64,000 bases of DNA from a bacterium. Lineage in GTDB: Bacteria; Cyanobacteriota; Vampirovibrionia; Gastranaerophilales; Gastranaerophilaceae. The stretch's first letter is position 1, and the number at the start of each line of letters is the position of its first letter. The position numbers and the translations under genes are program-made. The notes beneath the pieces were generated by a model. That model was not told the origin of the DNA. It did no database searches and saw nothing but the letters and a program-made list of their open reading frames with translations. Below are positions 1 to 7,929 of this stretch, piece by piece. The DNA lies in contig JAGAJM010000011.1 in the NCBI GenBank assembly GCA_017626055.1, positions 1 to 64,000 of the forward strand, read 5' to 3'.

Positions 1-47
1 GGTTTGATTTTTTTATACGATATTCTAAACTCCTAAAAGGAGGCATT

Positions 48-365
48 ATGACTGTCAAACAATTGTTAGGGCTCCGCATTAAGGAATTAAGAACTAAAAT
101 AAAATTAACCCAAGCCCAACTTGCAGAAAAAGTTGGGATAGATCCTAAACATCAAAGTTGTATTGAAAATGGGAAAAATTTTCCATCTGCTGATTTGTTA
201 GATAAATATGCAAAAATTTTCAACTTAGATATTTGCGTATTATTAGAATTAAAACACAATCAACCAAGAGAAGTTTTAGAAAATTACATACATGAAAAAA
301 TTCGTTCTTGTTGTGATGAGGATTTAAAGATTATTTACAGAATAATTTCTGCGGTATTGACTTAA
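48..365 (+). CDS. XRE-family helix-turn-helix regulator
   Basis: A 105-residue protein with an N-terminal Cro/C1-type DNA-binding domain (about residues 5-65). The helix-turn-helix is visible as LTQAQLAEKVGI followed by the recognition-helix region ending SCIENGKNFPS. The C-terminal 40 residues are a short helical tail with two adjacent cysteines, possibly for dimerisation. The start is supported by AAAGGAGG 6-13 bases upstream. It lies 9 bases ahead of the glycosyltransferase gene, so the two are probably co-transcribed. The target is unknown; the pairing suggests local control of a surface-glycan gene, which is inference. The upstream end is cut by the window edge, so the promoter cannot be judged. 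Confidence 0.85.
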   Translation: MTVKQLLGLRIKELRTKIKLTQAQLAEKVGIDPKHQSCIENGKNFPSADLLDKYAKIFNLDICVLLELKHNQPREVLENYIHEKIRSCCDEDLKIIYRIISAVLT

Positions 366-374
366 AGGAGTTTT

Positions 375-1289
375 ATGAAAGAATATAATATTTGTTTATC
401 TTGTGATAATAATTATGCTCAATATGCTGGAGTTGTTATTGCATCAATTTTATTAAATTCCGATGATAAATCTTTTTTTAATTTTTATATATTGGATGGA
501 AATATTGAACAAGAAAATAAAGATAAAATAGAAAAACTTAAAGAAATAAAAAATTTTAATTTGAATTTTATATCTATTGATGAAAATTTATTTGAGGTTT
601 ATAAAAAAATTGGAACACATTCTTATATTTCTTTATCTGCATATTATAGACTAAAACTTGCTTCATTATTACCAAAAATAGATAAAGTTTTATACTTAGA
701 TTGTGATGTAATTGTAAGTAGTGATTTAACAGAACTTTTTGAAACTGATATTTCAGAATATTATGCTGCAGGTGTAAAAGATATTGCTGTAAATTCCAGT
801 GGTTATGTTCCAAAATTAGAAAAAGGTAATATATATTTTAATTCTGGTGTTCTTTATTTTAACCTTGATAAAATTAGAAAAGATAATATTGAATCAGAAT
901 TTGAAAAATATACCATAGAAAACTTCGATAAAATAAGAGTTGGCGACCAAGAAATTATAAATGTTGTTTGCCAAGGTAAAATAAAAGAATTATATTCTAC
1001 TTGGAATGTTCAATCAAGTAATTTTGTAAATCGTTCTGATTATACAAAAAATCCTAATATTGTACATTATGTAGGAAGAAATAAACCTTGGAAATTTGGT
1101 TCTATAAATTATTGGAAAAATTTATATTTCAATGTTTTAGAGAAAACACCTTGGGCAATTCCTTCAGAAGAAATAAATAAATGGACTAAAGAAAATCAAA
1201 AACAATCAATTATCAATTATTTAAAATATAGACCTTTATTCTTTTTAAGACCAAGATTTTATAAAGCTTTAATTAAAACTTATTTATAA
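375..1289 (+). CDS. Family 8 glycosyltransferase (LPS/capsule type)
   Basis: A 304-residue protein with the GT8 (GT-A fold) layout. The N-terminus NICLSCDNNYAQYAGV starts the nucleotide-binding strand, and the metal-binding DxD motif is YLDCDVIV near residue 110. NSGVLYFNLDKIR and a late HYVGRNKPWK segment (HxxGxxKPW) are diagnostic of the family. GT8 enzymes of the RfaJ/GspA kind are retaining hexosyltransferases that use UDP-sugars to build lipopolysaccharide or glycoprotein glycans at the cytoplasmic face of the inner membrane. The acceptor cannot be read from sequence. The C-terminus ends in a basic, aromatic amphipathic helix (RPLFFLRPRFYKALIK), common for membrane association. AAGGAG precedes the ATG by 5 bases. 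Confidence 0.9.
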   Translation: MKEYNICLSCDNNYAQYAGVVIASILLNSDDKSFFNFYILDGNIEQENKDKIEKLKEIKNFNLNFISIDENLFEVYKKIGTHSYISLSAYYRLKLASLLPKIDKVLYLDCDVIVSSDLTELFETDISEYYAAGVKDIAVNSSGYVPKLEKGNIYFNSGVLYFNLDKIRKDNIESEFEKYTIENFDKIRVGDQEIINVVCQGKIKELYSTWNVQSSNFVNRSDYTKNPNIVHYVGRNKPWKFGSINYWKNLYFNVLEKTPWAIPSEEINKWTKENQKQSIINYLKYRPLFFLRPRFYKALIKTYL

Positions 1290-1296
1290 TCTATAC

Positions 1297-1325
1297 TTGA
1301 TTTTTAGTTAAAAAAGTAGTATAAT
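1297..1325 (+). promoter_or_regulatory. Sigma70-type promoter for the 62-aa gene
   Basis: A -35 box TTGATT (1297-1302), a 17-bp spacer and a perfect TATAAT (1320-1325) lie 37 bases before the next ATG. Confidence 0.7.
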
Positions 1326-1361
1326 ACCTTACTGTAACCAGTATTTAAGGGGTAAACAATT

Positions 1362-1550
1362 ATGGCAGAAAAAATCACTATTCGTTCAGACAGAGACACA
1401 GATTACAAATTCATGTACAAAGGAGAAGAAGTTGTCCTTGGTGCAGGTAAAATTATTGGTATTGCAGATGGTTTAGAACATGTTGTTTTACCTACTTGTG
1501 CTATGAAAATTATGAATAACTTAATCGTTATTAAACAAGATGTTAAATAA
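1362..1550 (+). CDS. Conserved small protein of unknown function
   Basis: A 62-residue protein with no recognised family. It is rich in beta-prone segments (KITIRSD, YKFMYKGEEVVLGAGKIIGI, HVVLP), reads like a small beta-barrel or SH3-like fold, and has no signal peptide or membrane segment. It has its own consensus promoter, an AAGGGG ribosome site and an immediately following Rho-independent terminator, so it is a well-expressed monocistronic gene. The function is unknown. Confidence 0.7.
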   Translation: MAEKITIRSDRDTDYKFMYKGEEVVLGAGKIIGIADGLEHVVLPTCAMKIMNNLIVIKQDVK

Positions 1551-1579
1551 GACTTTTTAAACATAATAAAAGCTTTTTG

Positions 1580-1617
1580 AAGACCGAAAAAATCGGTCTT
1601 TTGTTTTATTTTTTTAA
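1580..1617 (+). terminator. Rho-independent terminator after the 62-aa gene
   Basis: A perfect 8-bp stem AAGACCGA/TCGGTCTT (1580-1587, 1593-1600) with an A5 loop is followed by a T-rich tract. It overlaps the 3' end of the convergent gene. Confidence 0.85.
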
Positions 1618-2166
1618 CCAATCTAACATTGGACGAATTTCACCAGAATCTAAATTATACTTCTTTGCATTTTCACTATTTAAAACAACATCTATTCTTA
1701 AATTTTGACGTGGAATATCTTCTATTTCAAGCGTTTGAGTTTCTTTATTATAAACTTCTGAATAATTTAATCCATTGTGAACACACCCAGGAAGCCTTAC
1801 ATATTTTTTTACATCATCATAATAGCAAAGCCCAAATGTCCTACAAATTACTCCTCGATAATTATAAACACTACAATTGTTTTCTATAAGAAATGGGCAA
1901 GTATGTTCAAATCTTTTACCAGTAAATGATTCTTTTTCTTTTAATAATCTTTTTATATTGTTTTGAACAATTTGTTTTTGCTCGTTTGGTAAAGATATAA
2001 AACCTTTTGTCAGATATGTAAATTCTAATTGTGAATATGGGAATTCCCCACCTGTACAACATAAAGAACAACCTTTTTTACATTTCAAATACTTTTTATG
2101 ATTGTTAAAAAGCTCTTCTAATACACAATCTAACTCTTTTAAAAATTGTTCGTATCTGTTCAACAT
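1606..2166 (-). CDS. YkgJ-family cysteine-cluster protein
   Basis: A 186-residue protein of the CxxxCxxCC family (YkgJ/Fliw-type zinc or iron chelating domain, PF03692). The cluster is seen as CKKGCSLCC near residue 30, with the companion cysteines in CPFLIENNCSVYNYRGVICRT near residues 90-110 and one late CVHN. The cysteines are expected to hold a metal ion or Fe-S cluster; the biochemical role of the family is not established. There is no Shine-Dalgarno sequence before the ATG. The upstream side is the AT-rich gap proposed below as oriC, which therefore must also hold this gene's promoter. Confidence 0.8.
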   Translation of the reverse strand: MLNRYEQFLKELDCVLEELFNNHKKYLKCKKGCSLCCTGGEFPYSQLEFTYLTKGFISLPNEQKQIVQNNIKRLLKEKESFTGKRFEHTCPFLIENNCSVYNYRGVICRTFGLCYYDDVKKYVRLPGCVHNGLNYSEVYNKETQTLEIEDIPRQNLRIDVVLNSENAKKYNLDSGEIRPMLDWLKK

Positions 2167-2545
2167 AATAATTATTATAACTTATTTTCACATGTAGAAA
2201 ACTTTGTTAAATTTTTGTAGAAAACTTTTTTTGGTTTTCTACATGTTTCTACAAAATTTTATTTATAATTATTTTTTGAAAGTTTTCTACAATTTTTCTA
2301 AAAATCTATATTTTGTTTTCTACATTATTTAAACATGCTGAAATTATTTAATAATCATTATTTCAGAAGTTTTCTACAAATATTGATTGCTTACTATCAT
2401 GAATAAATATTATATATATTAATATATTTATTTATATTGTTATATATTAGTATTTTAGTTTTCTAAAAAAGGGAAGTTGTAATCAATTAAAAAATATATT
2501 ATAATATAGGAATAGAGTTTAAACTTTAAAGAGGATATTTTTGGT
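2167..2545. other. Candidate replication origin (oriC) next to dnaN
   Basis: This 379-base non-coding gap carries the 10-mer GTTTTCTACA six times exactly. Two copies are on the minus strand (2193-2202, 2216-2225) and four on the plus strand (2234-2243, 2282-2291, 2315-2324, 2369-2378). One-mismatch relatives lie at 2244-2253 and 2458-2467. A 50-base stretch that is 47/50 A or T (2401-2450) follows, resembling a DNA unwinding element. The motif differs from the cyanobacterial DnaA box TTTTCCACA at one base. In several cyanobacteria oriC lies next to dnaN, as here. A cluster of regulator sites for the flanking genes is the alternative. Confidence 0.6.
2477..2505 (+). promoter_or_regulatory. Promoter for the pseudopilin gene
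   Basis: TTGTAA (2477-2482), a 17-bp spacer and TATAAT (2500-2505) lie 40 bases before the ATG, at the edge of the AT-rich tract. Confidence 0.7.
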
Positions 2546-3235
2546 ATGTTGAAAAGATTTATGGATAAAAAGTCTGGTTTCACTCTAACAGAATTGTTGA
2601 TTGCTTTGACTATTATTGGAGCTGTTTCTGCAATGGCTATTCCAAACTTAATTGATGGAATCCACAGAAGATCGCTTATGATTCAAGTTAAGAATAATTA
2701 TGAGGCAATACAAGAAGTAGCAAGAGAACAGTTGGCTACAAAAAATACAAAAAATTTAATGGATACAGATTTTGCCAGTCCAGCAAAATTATTAAGAGAT
2801 AAAAATTTCCAAATTTCAAAAAAATGTACTAATGGTGCAGATTGTTGGTCTGCCAAATATAAAAGACTAAGTGATAAAACTGTTACAACAAGGGTTGTAG
2901 ATGAAAAAATTAATACTGGCAAATCCGTTATTTTGAAAAATGGTACAATTCTTACATATACAACTGATTTAACAACAAATTATCCTGTTATGAAAGACGG
3001 AGATAAAGTTATTGGTATGTTTAGAATAGATGTAAATGGTGCTGATAAACCAAACTTTATTGGTCGTGATGTTTTTTGGTTCTTAATAACAAGAAAAGGT
3101 AAAGTTGTAGATTTCTATACTGCAACAAATAAAACATATGTTAAATCAACTGCGTTAGTAGAATGTAAGTCAGCAACAACAATTACATCTTGTTTAGCAT
3201 TAGTTATGAGAAGTGGTTGGGTTATGGATTACTAA
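2546..3235 (+). CDS. Type IV pseudopilin-like protein
   Basis: A 229-residue protein with a class III prepilin leader: short basic MLKRFMDKKSG, then processed FTLTELLIALTIIGAVSAMAIP. Phe1 and Glu5 of the mature form are both present. PilD-type peptidase would cut after the Gly. The globular part contains RIDVNGADKPN and GRDVFWF, a signature shared with the four pseudopilins at 58-61 kb. It ends in a cysteine-containing, aromatic tail (GWVMDY). It is probably a minor pilin or pseudopilin of a type II secretion/type IV pilus machine in the inner membrane and periplasm. It is isolated from other pilus genes here. Confidence 0.85.
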   Translation: MLKRFMDKKSGFTLTELLIALTIIGAVSAMAIPNLIDGIHRRSLMIQVKNNYEAIQEVAREQLATKNTKNLMDTDFASPAKLLRDKNFQISKKCTNGADCWSAKYKRLSDKTVTTRVVDEKINTGKSVILKNGTILTYTTDLTTNYPVMKDGDKVIGMFRIDVNGADKPNFIGRDVFWFLITRKGKVVDFYTATNKTYVKSTALVECKSATTITSCLALVMRSGWVMDY

Positions 3236-3259
3236 TCTGAAAGATTTTAAAAATATATA

Positions 3260-3286
3260 AAGACTCCTTTTTAAGGGGTCTTTTTT
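3260..3286 (+). terminator. Rho-independent terminator
   Basis: The stem AAGACTCC/GGGGTCTT (one G-T wobble) with loop TTTTTAA is followed by a run of T. Confidence 0.8.
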
Positions 3287-3321
3287 ATATTACAAAATGT
3301 TTATAAAAACCTTGTTATTAT

Positions 3322-3349
3322 TTGTTTTCAATTGTATTTATTTTATAAT
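3322..3349 (+). promoter_or_regulatory. Promoter for dnaN
   Basis: TTGTTT (3322-3327), a 16-bp spacer and TATAAT (3344-3349) precede AAGGAG and the dnaN ATG. Confidence 0.6.
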
Positions 3350-3376
3350 AATCTTAATAATAGAAGGAGTTAGGGA

Positions 3377-4498
3377 ATGAAATTCATTGTAAGAAAAGAG
3401 GATTTATTTAACGGGATTAAAATTGTTGAACGTGCAACTTCTCAAAAAGCAGTTCAGCCAGTTTTGTATAATATTTTGATTGAAACTTTAGATAATAATC
3501 AAATTAGATTGACTGCAACAGATTTAGTTTTAACAGTTATTACAACTGTTGATGCTCAAATTGAACAAGCTGGTAAAATAACATTACCTGCAAGAAAGTT
3601 GAACGAAATTGTTTCTAAATTAGGTAATGATTTAGTTACTTTTGAATGTGAAGACAATGGCGTAAACGTAAATATTTCTTGTAATAAATCAAAATTTGAT
3701 ATCATTGGTATCACTGCAAATGAATTTCCTCCAGAGGTTTCAAATTATGAATTAGATGAATCAAAATGTTTTGATGTCGAATTAAAACCATTCCTAAAAG
3801 CTATTAGACAAGCAGGTTTTGCTGCTGCAAGCTATGAAGTAAGTAATCTTTTATCTGGTATTGTTTGTGATTTTTCTAATGGTATTTTAGAGATTGCTTC
3901 AACAGATGGTAATAGACTTGCACGTGTTAGAGAAAAAATAAATTCTGATATTACAGAACAAACTCAGTTGATTATTCCATCAAGAACACTTAATGAATTT
4001 ATGAAAATGGGTGCATTGATTGACGATGAAACAATAAAAATATGTAAAGATAAATCTACAATTGTTTTAAAATCAGAAAAAACTCTTACAATTTCAAGAC
4101 TTTTAGAAGGTCAATTCCCTAAATATAATCAATTAATTCCTTCAGCAAGCCCAAAACAAGCAGTTGTAAATGTATCTCAATTAATCTCAGCATTAGAAAG
4201 AGTTTCTGTAATGGTTAATGATAAAACAAGTATTGTTAAAATGCACTTTGCAGATAATGAATTAACTCTTTCTGCTGATACTCCAGATTCAGGTAAATCA
4301 GAAGATAAAATTGATATTCAATACACTTCAGAAGAATTGTTAATTGCGTTTAATTACAAATTTGTTCTTGATGCATTAAGAATTATTGAAAGTGATGAAG
4401 TTGTTATTGGTTTGAATGCTAGCTTATCTGCAACAGTATTAAAACCAAATAGTGAAGATGATTTTATCTGTTTAATTATGCCTGTTCAAATCAGATAA
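3377..4498 (+). CDS. dnaN: DNA polymerase III beta sliding clamp
   Basis: A 373-residue protein of normal length for the beta clamp, made of three similar clamp folds. Family landmarks are the N-terminus MKFIVRKEDLFNGIK, PVLYNILIE, TDLVLTVIT, ASTDGNRLARV and the C-terminal CLIMPVQIR, close to the canonical MPMRL-type end that shapes the partner-binding cleft. It encircles DNA and tethers the replicative polymerase and other clamp-binding proteins. An AAGGAG ribosome site and its own promoter precede it. dnaA and recF are not adjacent in this window, unlike the dnaA-dnaN-recF order of Firmicutes and proteobacteria. Confidence 0.97.
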   Translation: MKFIVRKEDLFNGIKIVERATSQKAVQPVLYNILIETLDNNQIRLTATDLVLTVITTVDAQIEQAGKITLPARKLNEIVSKLGNDLVTFECEDNGVNVNISCNKSKFDIIGITANEFPPEVSNYELDESKCFDVELKPFLKAIRQAGFAAASYEVSNLLSGIVCDFSNGILEIASTDGNRLARVREKINSDITEQTQLIIPSRTLNEFMKMGALIDDETIKICKDKSTIVLKSEKTLTISRLLEGQFPKYNQLIPSASPKQAVVNVSQLISALERVSVMVNDKTSIVKMHFADNELTLSADTPDSGKSEDKIDIQYTSEELLIAFNYKFVLDALRIIESDEVVIGLNASLSATVLKPNSEDDFICLIMPVQIR

Positions 4499-4530
4499 TT
4501 AAAGATTTAACAAAAGTAAATAATATTATA

Positions 4531-4563
4531 AAAACCCGCAAATTAAATATTTAGCGGGTTTTA
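4531..4563 (+). terminator. dnaN terminator
   Basis: The 9-bp stem AAAACCCGC/GCGGGTTTT encloses an AT-rich 14-base loop. Confidence 0.8.
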
Positions 4564-4595
4564 TACTGTTGAAACAAAACTAAAAAGGACAGAAT

Positions 4596-6740
4596 ATGCA
4601 AATAACCCCTATTAAAAGTGTTGTAACACAGAAAATACCAGTATTTAAAAGTCGTGAAGTTCTAGAAAAAGAAGAAATAAAAAACGAAGGGTATAGTGAA
4701 AAACAAGTTGGTGGAGCTGTTTTAGCAACAGCTTTATCAGCTGCAGTTTTGGCTGGGTCTGTTGTTAGGGGTAAGAATAAAGCAATAAAAGCTTTAGCTG
4801 GTGAAGTTGCTGAATTAAAAGACGGTTTAAAAGTATTAGAAAAAGAAAAATTTGAAATAACAGAATCGAATTGTTTTCTAAGTGGTGAAATTGCAAAATT
4901 ACGTGGCAAATTAAAAGAATATTTGTTGTTGGGTGAAGATGAAATAGATATAGATATATTAAATAATCTTCGCAGCAAAATTGGTAAAGGTAAATTATCA
5001 TATGATCCTACACAACCTGTATTTATAAAAAGAAAGCCATATACAAAAAAAGAAGATGGTATTGATTTTGTAAGTTCAATATTTGACGGATTAAAAATTA
5101 AAACAAAAGAAAAAAGTTTAGATATTCCTGAAATAAAATCAGATGGAAGTTTTGTTTATGAATTACCAACTTCATCAAATATGCATATTGAAAAAGCAGA
5201 ACAAATAGATTTTACCCCTATGAAAGATGTTTCAACAAGTATTTCTGAGAAATATGCAGATTCTGTTCAATGGGATGTTGATAAAATTGCAAGAGATATA
5301 TTACAGAACTTCTATGATGGTCATGGACAAACATTAGATGGTGTAAGGTTTGAATTTACACCTATGAAAAATGGTAAATATAAAGTAAGAATTATAGGAA
5401 AATCAACTTATACTCCTGACAAAGCTGTTTATATTGGTGAATCAACAAAAAGAGAAAACGCAAAAGCAGCTGGTAATTATGGTGAAGGTTTAAAAATGGC
5501 GGCATTAAAACTTTTACGTGATAAAGGAGCAGATAGTGTTGTTTACAGTTCTGGTAATTGGAGAGTAAATTATACATTATCAAAAGGTAGTTTATCTGAT
5601 AGAAGAGTTTTGACGTATTCTTTAGATAAAGTAGATTTCCAAGATGGTAACTTTGTTGAATTTTGTGTTGATGATAGAAATATTTTAGAAGCGTTTAGAA
5701 AAACAATAAATAGATTCCATCACACACATAATACTCATTTCAAAAATCCTGATTTTGAGAACGAAACTTTTGGTATAAAACTTTTGCCAAAAGGTGAAAA
5801 AGGTGGTATTTATATTGCTGGTCAAAAATTAGAATTTGACGGAGATTATGATGGAATTGATGGTGCAGTTATTTATTTAAAAGAAAAACCACCAGTAGAT
5901 ATTCTTGATTTATCACGAGATAGAACTTCAATTAATGAATCTCAATTAAAGAAAATTGCTGAATGGTTATCTAGTAAAAAAACAACAAAAGAAGAAAAAG
6001 TTAAAGTAATGAGAGTTTTAGAACCTTATTTTAAACATGTTTCAGATCCAGAAAAAGTAACAATAATGGATAGATTTTTAGATAGATTTGTTTATTATTC
6101 AGATACAGGTAACTTTGATATAAAAAACAAAATCAATTTTCCTAAAAAATATGTAGCGTATTCTCCTTGTTCAGAAAGCATTTATAAGGATTTATTAAAC
6201 GAAGGTTATATTATTTGTAAAAGTAATTTTGAATGTCCTGGAATGTGGACAATAAACGATGTTATTGGTGATGTTAGAGAACATAAAATTATTAAACCAA
6301 ATATGTTCCAAAAACAAAAAATGTCTGTTATAAGACGTGCAATTTATGTTCTACAAAATGCACTAAAAAAACAAGGTTTTTCAAAAGAAGAAATAGATAC
6401 AAGAATTTTGTTATTCAATGCAAAAGCAACAGAAGAAAGTGGTATGTATAAACATACCCGAGCAGAAGCAATTATTGATGATGGTTTAACAAAAGGTTTT
6501 TGGCTTGATGAAAAATATTTAGAAGAAGGATCTTTTTCTGATATGTTAGAAACAACATTGCATGAATTATGCCATAAAGTAGGTGGAGATACATCTTCTG
6601 AATTTTCTTACAAATTAACAGATGTAAATAGAGCTGTTTTAGATGAAATTTTACATAATTCATTAGTAAGACAACAATTACAAGCGCTTGACGTTATTTG
6701 GAAAGAAATAACAGAAAACGCAGCAAAACATACAAATTAA
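4596..6740 (+). CDS. Large protein with GHKL-like ATP-binding motifs and C-terminal HELCH motif
   Basis: A 714-residue protein that I cannot place in a named family. Residues 37-58 form one hydrophobic segment, and 62-112 are a probable coiled coil. The centre has GHKL-type (Hsp90/histidine-kinase) features: an N-box-like RDILQNFYDG (233-242) and a lid/G2-like GNYGEGLKMAAL (293-304). A conserved-looking DLSRDRTSIN lies at 438-447. The end has HELCH at 656-660 followed by KVGGDTSSEF, a zincin-like HExxHxxGG arrangement with Glu669 as a possible third ligand. A membrane-anchored ATPase coupled to a metalloprotease is the simplest reading, but it is inference. AAAGGA precedes the ATG by 7 bases. 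It is probably monocistronic. Confidence 0.7.
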   Translation: MQITPIKSVVTQKIPVFKSREVLEKEEIKNEGYSEKQVGGAVLATALSAAVLAGSVVRGKNKAIKALAGEVAELKDGLKVLEKEKFEITESNCFLSGEIAKLRGKLKEYLLLGEDEIDIDILNNLRSKIGKGKLSYDPTQPVFIKRKPYTKKEDGIDFVSSIFDGLKIKTKEKSLDIPEIKSDGSFVYELPTSSNMHIEKAEQIDFTPMKDVSTSISEKYADSVQWDVDKIARDILQNFYDGHGQTLDGVRFEFTPMKNGKYKVRIIGKSTYTPDKAVYIGESTKRENAKAAGNYGEGLKMAALKLLRDKGADSVVYSSGNWRVNYTLSKGSLSDRRVLTYSLDKVDFQDGNFVEFCVDDRNILEAFRKTINRFHHTHNTHFKNPDFENETFGIKLLPKGEKGGIYIAGQKLEFDGDYDGIDGAVIYLKEKPPVDILDLSRDRTSINESQLKKIAEWLSSKKTTKEEKVKVMRVLEPYFKHVSDPEKVTIMDRFLDRFVYYSDTGNFDIKNKINFPKKYVAYSPCSESIYKDLLNEGYIICKSNFECPGMWTINDVIGDVREHKIIKPNMFQKQKMSVIRRAIYVLQNALKKQGFSKEEIDTRILLFNAKATEESGMYKHTRAEAIIDDGLTKGFWLDEKYLEEGSFSDMLETTLHELCHKVGGDTSSEFSYKLTDVNRAVLDEILHNSLVRQQLQALDVIWKEITENAAKHTN

Positions 6741-6802
6741 TATTTTTATTATACTAAAATCTTTTATTTATTTTATAATTAAGTAAATAAGAGGAGTTGA
6801 CT

Positions 6803-7837
6803 ATGACAACAATAGAAAAGGCAAATATTGACTGGGTAAACTTAGGTTTTGGATATTATAAAACAGATAAAAGATTTGTTTCAAACTTTAAAGATGGAGC
6901 TTGGGATGAAGGTGCTTTAGTTGATGATGAAAATATTGTTATGAATGAAAGTGCTGGAGTTTTGCAATATGCTCAAACATGTTTTGAAGGTATGAAAGCA
7001 TACACAACAGTAGATGGAAAAGTTGTTATTTTTAGACCTGATATGAATGCAAAAAGAATGTCAGATACTGCAAAAAGACTTGAAATGCCAGTGTTTCCAG
7101 AAGATAAATTTGTAGAAGCTGTTGAAAAAGTTGTAAAAGCAAATTTGAAATATGTTCCACCATATGGAACAGGTGCTTCTTTATATATAAGACCATTTAT
7201 GTTTGGTATCGGTCCTGTAATGGGAGTAAAACCAGCTCCAGAATTTCAATTTAGAATATTTACATCTCCAGTTGGACCTTATTTTAAAGGTGGAGCAAAA
7301 CCAATTACATTAAAAGTAAGTGATTTTGACAGAGCTGCACCAAATGGTACAGGTCATGTTAAAGCAGGTTTAAATTATGCAATGAGTTTACACGCAATTG
7401 TTCAAGCTCATAAAGAAGGTTATGATGAAAACTTGTATCCAGATGCATTAACTCGTACAAAAGTTGAAGAAACAGGTGGTGCAAACTTCTTCTTTGTAAC
7501 TAAAGACAACAAAGTTGTTACACCAAAGTCAGATACAATTCTTCCATCAATTACAAGACGTTCTTTAATGTATGTTGCAAAAGAATATCTAAGTCTGGAA
7601 GTTGAAGAAAGAGAAGTTTATTTATCAGAACTTTCAGAATTTAGTGAATGTGGTTTGTGTGGAACTGCTGCAGTAATTTCACCTGTTGGTAAAATTGTAG
7701 ATCATGGTAAAGAAATTTGTTTCCCATCTGGAATGGAAGAAATGGGACCAATTTCTAAAAAATTATATGATACATTAACAGGTATTCAATCTGGAAAAAT
7801 AGAAGCCCCAGAAGGTTGGATAAAAGTTATTGCATAA
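6803..7837 (+). CDS. ilvE: Branched-chain amino acid aminotransferase
   Basis: A 344-residue class IV PLP aminotransferase that interconverts Leu, Ile and Val with their 2-oxo acids using glutamate/2-oxoglutarate, in the cytosol. The PLP lysine lies in GHVKAGLNYA. The family motif EETGGANFFFV and the phosphate-binding GLCGTAAVISPV follow. Length and motifs match the long BCAT group (eukaryotic/Bacillus YbgE-like), not the short E. coli form. I place the start at ATG 6803 because GAGGAG at 6791-6796 gives a normal 6-base spacing there; a TTG at 6797 would abut the ribosome site. Confidence 0.93.
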   Translation: MTTIEKANIDWVNLGFGYYKTDKRFVSNFKDGAWDEGALVDDENIVMNESAGVLQYAQTCFEGMKAYTTVDGKVVIFRPDMNAKRMSDTAKRLEMPVFPEDKFVEAVEKVVKANLKYVPPYGTGASLYIRPFMFGIGPVMGVKPAPEFQFRIFTSPVGPYFKGGAKPITLKVSDFDRAAPNGTGHVKAGLNYAMSLHAIVQAHKEGYDENLYPDALTRTKVEETGGANFFFVTKDNKVVTPKSDTILPSITRRSLMYVAKEYLSLEVEEREVYLSELSEFSECGLCGTAAVISPVGKIVDHGKEICFPSGMEEMGPISKKLYDTLTGIQSGKIEAPEGWIKVIA

Positions 7838-7857
7838 TAAAAAACTTAAAAAGAAAG

Positions 7858-7885
7858 CCGGTGTTGGGAATTAACACCGGTTTTT
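7858..7885. terminator. Bidirectional terminator between ilvE and tolC-like gene
   Basis: The perfect 8-bp stem CCGGTGTT/AACACCGG has T5 on the plus side and a T-rich tract on the minus side, between convergent genes. Confidence 0.85.
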
Positions 7886-7929
7886 AGTAAGTAAAAATAT
7901 GATTAAGATTTTGAGTTTTTAATTATTTA

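Noticed and set aside
2193-2378. CRISPR array
   Set aside because: The repeated unit is only 10 bases, spacing varies from about 18 to 54 bases, and both orientations occur, so it fits protein-binding sites and not a CRISPR.
4580-4978. 132-codon minus-strand frame over the 714-aa gene
   Set aside because: Antisense shadow with no start signals and no recognisable domain.
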